Assembly (NCBI GenBank): GCA_009768925.2
Contig: VHIT02000041.1
Coordinates: forward strand, 145,358 to 209,357
Reading direction: 5' to 3'
DNA length: 64,000 bases
From: Cryptosporidium bovis
Lineage: Eukaryota; Apicomplexa; Conoidasida; Eucoccidiorida; Cryptosporidiidae
This document shows positions 1 to 9,700 of this stretch, piece by piece (the first letter of the stretch is position 1; the number at the start of each line of letters is the position of its first letter). The translations under genes were made by a program, and so were the position numbers. The notes beneath the pieces are model-generated. The model saw only the letters and a list, made by a program, of their open reading frames with translations, was not told where the DNA came from and made no database searches.

Positions 1-2006
1 CTATCATCATTGCATTCATTTTGCCTTGCTGATTGAATTGAAGATGACCTCAATAAATCTGGATTATTTTTAGAGAAATACTCCTTCAATATATTCTCCA
101 ATATCTCGACCAGTTGACCCCCTTTAAGCATAGACATTAAGTGCCCATGAAATTCATTTATTTTAATATCTCTATTTATTAAGGATGAAACTAATAATAA
201 TATGGAATTTATATGTTCTCTGGGTATTACTCTCACAATTGAATTCATTAACTCGTCACTTATGTTACTTGGGACTTCTACTTGAAAAGTTGAAATTCCT
301 AAATTAACTGTATCTGTCCTCAATTCTACCTCTTTCTTTACTGAAACCTCATTATTATACTGAATGTTGCAGTCCATTCTTGAATTTTTTTGTTTGACAC
401 CGTTTTTCGATTTTGATTGATATTTGGCTCTGAGTTTAATCTTAGGTATTTGCGAACCCTCACTTTCCCTTAATGTCGTTCTCGAGTTCTTTTTCGTTAA
501 ATTATTATGTTTAGTTCTGTTTTTTGTTCCTTGAGTATTCGGAACTTCTGTTTGAATAAATATATTTGAGGAGTGAGACCCAACTGGATTAACAAAGGTT
601 TGTGAACTAATTACCTGAGTTACTGGTATTTCCGAATAAGATTGAGGTTGCATATTGCTATTTTGAGTATACACATTTTGATAAATTTGATTTTGATGTT
701 GTTGAGAACCATAGCTTTGAGAAGATTGAGAGTGAGTTTGTGGCTGAATTGTATGATACTGAATAGGATGAAATTGGATATTTGGGTGATAATAAGACGA
801 CTGAGACTGGGAAATTTTTTGAGAAACCTGTGTTTGAGGAACTTGCATTTGAGACTGTGAATACTGTTGAGAATAAGATTGAGGATAGGATTGAGAGTAC
901 ATTTGAGAATGAGACTGAGGATGGGGTTGAGAATAAGAAGAGTTGGATTGAGGGTGGCATTGATAATGAACTTGAGGATTAGATTGAGGATGAGGTTGAA
1001 CATGTGACTGGGAATGAGGATGTGAGTGAGAATATGATTGAGAATAGGGATAAGACTGGGACTGGGAATAGGACTGAGAATAATGCTGCGAGTAAGGCTG
1101 AGAATAAGACTGTGAGTATGACTGAGAATGCGATTTTTGTTGGGGTTGGGGTTGTGATTGTGGTTTATGTTTCATTTGTGATTGTGAGCATGTATTGTTA
1201 AATGCATTAACATTGTAACCTTGCTTTGTAAATTGTTGAGATATATACTGCGAACTTACCATGTTGGGATTATTATTACTACAGTAATTTGGAATGATAT
1301 TATTACCAACACTGGAATTATTATTTTTTCCGTTCATTTCAGTTTCACCAACATTGCTACTATTGCTGCCTCCGACATTAGTTATAATATTCATAGATCT
1401 ATTAGTGTGTCGAATATCATATATATTTTTAGATGAAATCCCCATATGATTACTTATGTAACCACTAGGATCAGGCAGAGAATTTGGAATAGCACAGCTC
1501 TGAGGCAATACCTGACTTTGTGTTTGAATTAAATGCTGATCTTTATATTGTGAAATATAATAAGGTTGATTACAATTAATACCAATTTGGATTCTCTCAT
1601 TTTTTTCGGTTTGCAAATTGTCACCTCTAATACTTTTATTAACAGTTACATTATCATGACCACCATCTCCGTGAAACAGTATTATATTGTGATTCTTAAT
1701 ATTATTTACATTGTTTCCGTTATTAATATTGTTTTTATTTACATCACCAACACCTATTGAAGCAATATTGTTTCTACCTCCAGTATAATTTTGATATCTG
1801 TCTCCAACTCTTGAATTTGAATTAATATGTACATATCTATAATATTCCTGAGAATGAACTCCATCTAAACCTGCCGTTAAACTGCTACTATTAATAAGTC
1901 CTGAATTGTTATTTTTGCTATTGTTGAGGTAGCCAAAGTTATTATTGTTACCATCGTTTTTAACTTTGCTACTGTTGATATTGTTTGAATAAGTCAATTC
2001 ATTCAT
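1..2006 (-). CDS. Partial Gln/Ser/Tyr/Pro-rich protein with possible RST-like (TAF4-type) C-terminal segment
   Basis: An uninterrupted minus-strand frame begins at the ATG at 2006 and runs off the left edge; 668 codons are visible and the stop lies outside. Residues 1-270 are Asn/Ser-rich. About residues 274-455 (nt 640-1186) are a prion-like tract built of SQSY, SQPY, PQSH and HPQS units. A basic stretch follows (about 500-560). About residues 579-639 are ordinary globular sequence, predicted helical, with the pattern INRDIKINEFHGHLM...GGQLVEILENIL. This spacing (helix, basic-I-x-x-x-EF, then G-x-x-L) resembles the RST domain of TAF4 and plant RCD1/SRO proteins, which binds transcription factors. 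That is my inference from pattern and not a database match. A nuclear, transcription-related role would fit the low-complexity N-terminus. It could equally be another Q-rich protein. An E2F-like site lies 243 bp upstream. Confidence 0.8.
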   Translation of the reverse strand, partial: MNELTYSNNINSSKVKNDGNNNNFGYLNNSKNNNSGLINSSSLTAGLDGVHSQEYYRYVHINSNSRVGDRYQNYTGGRNNIASIGVGDVNKNNINNGNNVNNIKNHNIILFHGDGGHDNVTVNKSIRGDNLQTEKNERIQIGINCNQPYYISQYKDQHLIQTQSQVLPQSCAIPNSLPDPSGYISNHMGISSKNIYDIRHTNRSMNIITNVGGSNSSNVGETEMNGKNNNSSVGNNIIPNYCSNNNPNMVSSQYISQQFTKQGYNVNAFNNTCSQSQMKHKPQSQPQPQQKSHSQSYSQSYSQPYSQHYSQSYSQSQSYPYSQSYSHSHPHSQSHVQPHPQSNPQVHYQCHPQSNSSYSQPHPQSHSQMYSQSYPQSYSQQYSQSQMQVPQTQVSQKISQSQSSYYHPNIQFHPIQYHTIQPQTHSQSSQSYGSQQHQNQIYQNVYTQNSNMQPQSYSEIPVTQVISSQTFVNPVGSHSSNIFIQTEVPNTQGTKNRTKHNNLTKKNSRTTLRESEGSQIPKIKLRAKYQSKSKNGVKQKNSRMDCNIQYNNEVSVKKEVELRTDTVNLGISTFQVEVPSNISDELMNSIVRVIPREHINSILLLVSSLINRDIKINEFHGHLMSMLKGGQLVEILENILKEYFSKNNPDLLRSSSIQSARQNECNDD

Positions 2007-2716
2007 TCTTTTTCACATTTATATTCTGGTATTTTTTAGTTACCTTTAATTAAATATAATTATTCCGTTAGCCGTGAAATATTAATCAAAAGAAGAGAGA
2101 AGTTAGATAAATAGGCATATATTGGAATTAATAACACTTTTCATACAATTTTTACCATATAATTAAATGAAATTTCATTTATTATAAAGAAAAGTAATTT
2201 CCAACACACCTTATTGGATAAAAAAAACCCATAATCATTAAATGAGGCTTTGGCGCCAGCTCAAAAATAATAGAAATACAATTTCTCACATTGCAAATCG
2301 ATCTAAATAAGGAAAATGAAAGTGTTTAGTACTTAAAACTGAGAGAAAAGAAAGAAAATTCATGAAATAACAGATATTTTGTAATAATTTTGCTTTATAT
2401 CCAAAAGAGAAAGATCATTAAAGGTCAAAACGACTATTATGAGCATGCAATACTAACAAATTACTATAAAAGAGAAGTCAAGATGAAACATGTAGAATAA
2501 AATAAACAAATTGACATTATATCATTCTGTCTTTGTTCATATTTACTCTTGACTTTCTTCAAATTGCCTCAATATATTAACTCTTATGTAATTAGTGTAT
2601 TTTTTCAACATTTCGCTTGTTTGATCTTGTCTTTTATGATTAAAAGCCTTATGTGTCGTCCTTTAACAAACATAACACGTAATAAGAGTTAATAAGTAAA
2701 TAGAACAATTTTTAAA
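2007..2716. other. Intergenic, upstream of the Q-rich gene
   Basis: No open frame of note. It holds the E2F-like site at 2249-2258 (TTTGGCGCCA) that probably serves the leftward gene starting at 2006, and the 3' flank of the MTIP-like gene ending at 2717. Confidence 0.6.
2249..2258. promoter_or_regulatory. E2F-like site TTTGGCGCCA
   Basis: The palindromic core GGCGCC stands out in AT-rich DNA, 243 bp upstream of the leftward gene starting at 2006. E2F/DP-like sites of this form are known to be over-represented in Cryptosporidium promoters; the assignment here is by motif only. Confidence 0.5.
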
Positions 2717-3835
2717 TTAGTTTAAATCGGATGTACTAATTGAATTATCCTTACAGACATTTCGGAGTACTTTTTGAATATTGATGATTTCATCAGTGCC
2801 ACTTAAACTTGTAATCCAGGCTTCGGCACTAACACGATCGAGCTTGGCTTTCCAAACCATAAGTAAATCTCTAACTACGCTTCTGGAAACCATACCTTTG
2901 TTTTTAACCCATTCAGAATAGAAGGATAATAAATGTTTTGCTGCTTCTGGATTTTCACAACATTCAGTCGCTTCATTTGCAGCTTCAATTGTAAGTTGGT
3001 TTCCATAAGTCGATTTTAGCGCTTCTAAGAGGTCAATTGACGGAAGGAATGATTCATTATCAGCCAAGTCACGGATAGTAGTCGATATTTGGCTAACCAA
3101 CACCTTATTTGAATTAATCTTGTTTATCCCCGACGCTTTTTTTGTGATATTCAACGTTTTCTTGTCTGTAGATTCAATTTCTAGTACTTTTTTCAGCATT
3201 TCCTCGTAGTTAAATTTGTCACCTAGTGATAGCTTATTTAATATTGCTTCCGCCTCTTCCCTAGTTAATACCTCACCACCAATGCTTGTTAACCAAATGA
3301 ACTGTTTCCTTGTGATCATACCATTCTTATTCAAATCGAATTTCCTAAAGTACGACACCATGTAATCAAGATGATCTTCTGGGTGAATAATGGATGTACT
3401 CCATCTTTCAAATTCATCAAATGTTACACTATCTCCCACTTCTTGTCTCAATTTCTCGAGATCTGCTTTAGATGGTGCTAAACCTATTCTGTGCGCCAAG
3501 TGGTTTGCCTCTTCCAATGAACATTTCCCACCAGATGCAGTTTCATTAAACATCTCTCTTATTATATCTGCTTCCCCCTCCTCAAAAGCCTCCTCAATTG
3601 CCTCAGAATCTTTTACACTATTGATTTCATCACTCTTACCATCTAAATTGCTTTCAGAATATTCACTGTCATAATCACTTTCCTCACTTTCTGAATAATA
3701 CCCTACAAACACACCATATTCGAGTCTTCCAGACTTCTTGAAGTCATTATAGACCACATCACAACCAGAAGTGCATGCTCCTGAACACCCTGTGCTGTTC
3801 AATAATGATAGCATCTTTATTAGTTTATATCTCAC
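2717..3835 (-). CDS. MTIP/MLC1-type myosin light chain with extra C-terminal module
   Basis: 372 residues. Residues about 92-220 align by eye along their length with Plasmodium MTIP (the MyoA tail interacting protein; MLC1 in Toxoplasma): SGGK, LGLAPS, a short second lobe and an EF-type loop at residues 167-178 (DLNKNGMITRKQ). Loop position 12 is Gln, so calcium binding is doubtful. MTIP/MLC1 anchors the myosin A motor to the inner membrane complex for gliding and invasion. The N-terminus has three Cys (17, 21, 25) in a Gly/Ser setting; Toxoplasma MLC1 is palmitoylated on N-terminal Cys, so the same is likely. Met8 (nt 3814) is an alternative start. An acidic Ser/Glu/Asp linker follows, as in MTIP. 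Unusual: about 130 further residues (243-372) look like a second, degenerate light-chain module. It is divergent to the ELC-like gene at 4485. Confidence 0.85.
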   Translation of the reverse strand: MRYKLIKMLSLLNSTGCSGACTSGCDVVYNDFKKSGRLEYGVFVGYYSESEESDYDSEYSESNLDGKSDEINSVKDSEAIEEAFEEGEADIIREMFNETASGGKCSLEEANHLAHRIGLAPSKADLEKLRQEVGDSVTFDEFERWSTSIIHPEDHLDYMVSYFRKFDLNKNGMITRKQFIWLTSIGGEVLTREEAEAILNKLSLGDKFNYEEMLKKVLEIESTDKKTLNITKKASGINKINSNKVLVSQISTTIRDLADNESFLPSIDLLEALKSTYGNQLTIEAANEATECCENPEAAKHLLSFYSEWVKNKGMVSRSVVRDLLMVWKAKLDRVSAEAWITSLSGTDEIINIQKVLRNVCKDNSISTSDLN

Positions 3836-4484
3836 TCCTTACTTCTAAAGTTGCCTTTAAACCCCTTTTTGCAATTTTTCTTCTTTCTATTCAACAAAAA
3901 AAATGCTCGTAAATTCAATACTTGATTTGTTTATATCTGTTTGTAATAGGTACTAGTGCACTTTTATACATTTATTCCTCGCTTTATCCCTCTTGTCATG
4001 GCGTAACTGAGCAACAGGTAACGTAATCCATATTTTTAGATTTAAACATGCAACTGCGCCCGCCTGGAATGCCCGCCTGATTGTGTTTCTTACAATATAA
4101 TCTGGAAATGAAAAACAACTGCTCGAAAAAGAAAAGATATGGTTGGTTTCACCATTAACATATGATTAAAATAACGCCAAAAATAAGTTGTTTTATGACT
4201 ATTATTAGACAAACACTCGTGATGCTTAGCTTTTTTCTTCTTAATTTTTTTCCTGGAACTTGTAAAACAGGGAATTAAAGATTATATTGGCGGTAAACCG
4301 TGTTTATTTTTATACGTTTTTAAATTACAATAATAAAATTGGTTAATTCCCTCTTTCAGAGCATTATTTGTTCTTCTCTAATAGATTAGGAGTGGCGTTT
4401 TATAAATACTCTTTGATTATTTTATCTACATATCACACACTTTCTTAAACATTGCAATACTGCAATAATTGCATTAAATGCAAG
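3836..4484. promoter_or_regulatory. Bidirectional intergenic region between two myosin light chain genes
   Basis: The region separates the two divergent light-chain genes and probably carries both promoters. It has a 9-bp direct repeat GCCCGCCTG at 4058-4066 and 4071-4079, and TTGGCGGTAAA at 4287-4297. All resemble E2F half sites. No other coding sequence is seen. Confidence 0.5.
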
Positions 4485-5627
4485 ATGGCCCCAACAAAGG
4501 TTGTAAGTTTGCCTTATTTGTTTTGATGGATATGAATAAGAACGCAGATTTGTTTTTTCTATCCGAGTTTGTAAAACGAGTGCAATGGTAACAAACAAAA
4601 TAGAGCAGGATAATTTCAATATTTTTTTATTAACAATTGTAAGCCTGTTATTACAATACGGTGTTATACTGTGTGTACTTGATATTCATCAAAATTTAAT
4701 TAAATGATTTACTATTTCATTGACACTAAATTGTTAATTTGATGTTGATTTATTAAAACAAACGTGAAATCGATAACCCATGCAAAACAAACCCTTATTT
4801 TTGCTTAATAGAATAGAGATAAAATAGAATTTGCATTTAGAGATGCAGCTGTAAGTTTAATATTAAGAAAAAATTAAAACATTATTGATTCAAAACACAT
4901 TACTAACTATGAATTAAACAACTATTTATTTTTTCACTTTATAATTACACTTCTTATTTATTAGGGAAACGGACCAACAATACAAACATCTAAAGTTGGT
5001 GAGATAGTCAGAAGAATGGTTAGTTTTAAAAGAAAAAAATGTCTCCACTCAAAAATTAACCATACTAAATTCTAAATGAACAGGGTCTAGCTCCTTCTGA
5101 AGCCGAAATAGAACAATTTATGGCTACAGTTGGCCAACAATGCGATTTGGCCAAATTTATTAGGTTTTGTGATTCAATTGTGCATCCTGAGGATACATAT
5201 GATAATCTAGTTCAATTTTTCAAATCTTATGACTCAAAAGTAAGTTCCTACTTCGCTTTTATGTACAACTGGCTATTAACTATTTGTTATTGTTAATAAT
5301 TTCATGGCAATTACTTTTTAACCTTATATTAATATAAACGTTGTTTAGAATTCTGGCTCAATAACCTCCCAGCAACTAAAATCGCTATTTACAAACTCAG
5401 GTGAAGTATTATCAGAAAAGGAAATTGAAATGCTTATAAGGTGAGATACTAAAATTTATAATGAGTTGAATTAAAATAACTATCTTTATCATTTTTCCAA
5501 TAAACAGAGAGTTCCCATCCAGTGATGGTGGATTTAACTATGAACAGTTTCTCAAAGAGTAAGTTTTTATATAAGTATCTACCTTATTTAACTAAATCGT
5601 TTTATTCAAAATATTAGAGTCACATAA
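4485..5627 (+). CDS. Essential-light-chain-like EF-hand protein, seven exons
   Basis: Reconstructed from splice signals. Exons: 4485-4502, 4812-4850, 4965-5018, 5084-5239, 5349-5440, 5508-5558 and 5618-5627; the stop is TAA at 5625. All joins are in frame and give 139 residues, the usual length of a myosin essential light chain. Donors are GTAAGT (four), GTTAGT and GTGAGA. The product runs MAPTKV, then an EF-like first helix (EFAFRDAAGNGPTIQTSKVG), LGLAPS-type linker (here GLAPSEAEIEQF), SIVHPED, a second EF-like loop (DSKNSGSITSQQ, again Gln at position 12) and FNYEQFLKE. It is clearly related to the MTIP-like protein at 2717-3835 over about 100 residues. Role by family: regulatory or essential light chain of a class XIV myosin. 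Least certain are the 18-nt first exon and the 10-nt last exon (ending VT). Six introns is many for this genome. Confidence 0.85.
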
Positions 5628-6711
5628 TTCAAAAACAACAAAAATATAATTTATACATTTAGATTGAATTTAGAGTTACAGGAACTCACCTTTAATTTTA
5701 CATTTAATTTCAATAGTTTGCATGTGTGCAGCAATTAATGCAATATTATATTTTGCAAGATTAAATTTAAAAGAATAGAGAAACCTCTTTGTATTTATAA
5801 AGGTGAAAATATGCATTTAACTCTCTTAAGTACCCTACCAAAAATTTGTTTGTTATACATTTTTAGTTATGAATTAATTACTGTCACACAAATTACATCT
5901 ACATAAATTATTAATAGCCAACAACACGAAGTCATACTACTGTTGTAGATAAATGAGCAGCTGTAGTTATGCATTAACCTATAAGATATGAGTTACTTAA
6001 ATTTCATTTTTTTATTATAATTAATTCGCATTTTTTTTGCTTATCAAGTGATTTTTTTCTATATGTACCAGCTACCCCCAGACCTTAGGGTGCATTTTGA
6101 GGGTCCTAGAATGCTTACTGCTTTTAAAATTATCTGAAAAAAAATGCTGAAATAATAAAAAAAGAAAAATAGTTATATGGTTATATACATTAAATATATG
6201 TAAGTCATAAGTCATGATAATTTAATGTTAAATTTGTAAATTCTTATTCCTTTATTATTTTATAACTATACAGGTAAATATTCACATGTTTTAATATTTA
6301 AACAAGACACACACTTAAATAAAGGTATAATATCATTGTTTTTTTTCGAATCTTTTAATTTTAAGTTTTTTATTTATTTTTATATAATATAAATAACAAT
6401 ATAAACCATAAAATAGCTTGTAAATCAATAAATAAATGAAGAAATAATAGTCACAATTTGACCTAATTAAGAAACAAACTTCAAATTTTCTTGTTCAGCA
6501 AGTTTTAATTAAATTTAATCATCAAACAAGAAATTCATTTGTTTAATTTATAAATAGAAACGAGTAACTAACTCAGTAATTGATTGGTTTTATAAATATA
6601 TATCAAAAATAGAGAAAATAAATACAATTTTCAATAGAACGGAAGTGAGGCTAAATCAGTGTTGGATTTGATTTTCATGTTACAAAACTAGTTTTAAAGC
6701 ACACTAAAAGA
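5628..6711. other. Long AT-rich intergenic region upstream of the formin
   Basis: No credible open frame. It holds the 3' flank of the ELC-like gene and the formin promoter. A short GC-rich patch at about 6068-6113, between AT-rich runs, could be a structured or regulatory element (see findings). Confidence 0.5.
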
Positions 6712-9700
6712 ATGAATAAAGGTACTCCTGGGAAAGGAGCACCTCCTGGAGCTGGTTTAGGTGTGTCTAAGAAAGCACTTGGACCACCTAAATTAGGGGG
6801 CAAGAAAAGCCTGCCAGTAAAGAAAAATGAGATTTCAAAGTCTATACCATCCTCTCACCCTTTACCTTCACCTACTACTCACTCTCCTGATGTTTCAGCT
6901 TCAGTTCCTCCTTCAAATTCTTCTGTAGGGCCAGTATTAAATAAGTCGAGTTCATCTTTGGAGTTGAAAGATTCAAAATTGGGTCCCCCGATGAAATCAA
7001 AAGTTCCGAGTTCAACAGTTCTGAAAGATGGAGATGTTAAAGGTGGGTTAACAACTATAAAAAGTATATCAAAAGCAAAAACACATATTCAATCTCAAAG
7101 TTCAGTTCAAGATAAAATAGATGCTGCAACAAAAAGTTCAATAAAGACAACATTATTGAGAGATGAAAACAAACTATACAAGAATAATCTTTCAAATTGT
7201 GGTAGTGATACTGTGATAAGTAATAGAAATACATTTGTGGAGTCTACACTTCCATTTGAAGTTGGTCCAATAAATCGTCTTCTGTTTCAGGATAGATCAT
7301 CATCTGAAAAAAGCTCAAGAAAGGAAATAATGGGTAAAAACTCAAAATTGACTAAGAGAGAGGATGGAATGTTTAATTTACATGTAAGTGTGTTGGATCC
7401 AGCACTGACAGAGACGGCAGAACATTCACTGGCAGCACTGACTCAAACATTTAAGGAAGAGTTTGCAACAAGACACTTTACATTGACAACAACAGAGAAG
7501 AATAACCTATTATTCGGGCAAACAGCACGTGCAAAGCCACAAATGATAAATGAAAAATTCGGAGCTATGACAGATTCGCTGTTGTTGCTCCAAAAATTAG
7601 AGGAGTCTAGAGGTGGGGAAGTTCACGAAATTCAGAGGATAATACAAAGACTAAGAACTACAGCATTGGAAAAGTTTTTAAAGGCTCAATACTCTGAATC
7701 AATGTTAAGTGCATTGCATTGCTATGAAATATCAAGAGCATTTTTAACAAAATATCTGGGTCATCCATTAGAAGGAATAATGGTGATAGAGTTGATAATA
7801 CTAGCAAAGTGTTGTGGTTTAACGGGAGAACTTAAGAAAGGAGAACATTATTTAAAAGAACTTAGATTGTTAATTGAAAATACAATTTTATCGGTAGCTG
7901 ATAAAAAGAACGATTCGAAAATAGGAACAAAAAGTGATTCTAATGTAAACAAAAATGCAGCAATGAGTGGAAACCCACATAATAATGGATCAGGGGCACC
8001 TTCTGGATCAGCAGGAAGTGGAGTAAGTGCAAGTGCAACTGTAATGGGTCCAACAATTTCATGTGATTCATCAGTTTTATGTAGTTTGGTACTTACTACC
8101 GCTGACTTGTGCAGTTTGTATAGAGACCATGTTTCGGCTTCTTTTTATTTTGATAAATACTTAACATTAGTGAGTGAGGTTTATGGTCAGTCAGATTTGG
8201 TAATGAGTGATGCATATTCGACTGTTGCAAGTTATTATTTTAGAATTAAAAACTTTGAAAAGTGTAAGGAACTTATCTTGAATTGTTTAGAGATAAGAAG
8301 GGCAATATTAGGAGATCACAATAAGAATCCACCACATCCTAGAGTAGCTGATTGTTACTCAAATTTAGGATTAGTCTGTAGAGTGCTTGGAGACTGCAGG
8401 GAAGGGGTACAATATATAATGATTGCACTGGATATGTTGATGAGAATATACAACAATAGAGATTTTCCTCTAGTACAAGACAATATTTTGGCACTAGGTT
8501 GTATTTTTCACCAGGCAGGTAACTTCAGATATGCACTTGAACTATACAATGAAGTTTATAGATATAGAAAAAGTACATTAGGGTTTGAACATCCAGACAC
8601 TCGTTTTGTACTTGAGCTTATTAATCAATTGGATGCAGACACGCAAGTTTATTTAACTGAGAATATAAGAAACTGCACAGATTCTATATTTGTTCAAGAT
8701 ATTCAAAGAAAAGGTTTAGAGTCAAAGGAATCAATGGAGAGCTCAGCAGAAAACTATATTAGGGAGATAATTAAAGAATCTTTATCTAAATCGAGTAAAA
8801 TAAATAGAATGATGTATGAGGAATCGTCAATTTTAGCAAGCCCAATATGTCCTAGCATAGACCAGCTTAGGTATCGTCAAGTAGAAACTTTTTTGATTGA
8901 TCCAAAAAATTCAAAAGGATTAAATAAAGAAACAAAGTTCACGACATCGCAAACTAACGAGATGATTTGCACCTCTAGAATAAGAGCACTCCATGGAGAA
9001 GTATTTCAAAGCTTAACTATAAGTTCTACTGCAATACTTCCACACTTGAAAGTAAGAGCAACTGGACCGGATCATTTAGCAGTATCTACAATGTTGTCTC
9101 TCCCTCCATTTGCAAAAAGTGAGAGAAAAAAACTCCCAATCATTAATATTCCAAAGTTAACGAGAGGTTATCCGGTAATAGGTGATCAATCTGTAGTGAT
9201 GATTATAAACGAAGATGCACAAGTATTACTCGCAAAGTGGAATATTCCTGAGCCTTGCGTAACACCAGATGGTAAATTAATTGCTCAGAATGAAACAGAT
9301 GAGGAAACGGGACTTCCAATGTATCTTAAGCTCGTTGACTTTAGTGGTAAGGAAGAAATAGAGGGTTACTTTAAGGAACCAATATGGATTCCAAACGCAA
9401 TTATACCCCTAGTTAGAATAAGAAACAAAAAAAAATCAGAATCAACTAAAACACAAAAATTAATACCACAAATGTTAATGGGTGGCTCCAGAGGCTTTCC
9501 TCTGGATATTATTGGTTTTGAACAAAAATTACCACCGGATGATATATTATCTAAAATAACAGGATCAAGACCGGATGTAGAGGAAATCGATTCAATAAAA
9601 TTTCCTTGCATTTCATTTCTGGATTCAGATGGTCTTGTAATTACGAAACTTCCATATGTAATAGATATGGATCCTTTTGTTTGTGCTTCTACAAGAATTG

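Noticed and set aside
642-1201. Plus-strand Glu/Asn-rich and minus-strand frames at 620-1003
   Set aside because: They are other frames of the SQSY/PQSH repeat of the leftward gene at 1-2006.
4841-4850. 10-nt micro-exon AGATGCAGCT in the ELC-like gene
   Set aside because: Starting the second exon at 4812 keeps frame with both neighbours and yields a proper EF-type helix; a 10-nt exon would break the frame.
6061-6120. snRNA (U1, U2, U4, U5, U6) or SRP RNA in the GC patch
   Set aside because: None of the conserved core sequences of these RNAs was recognised on either strand.
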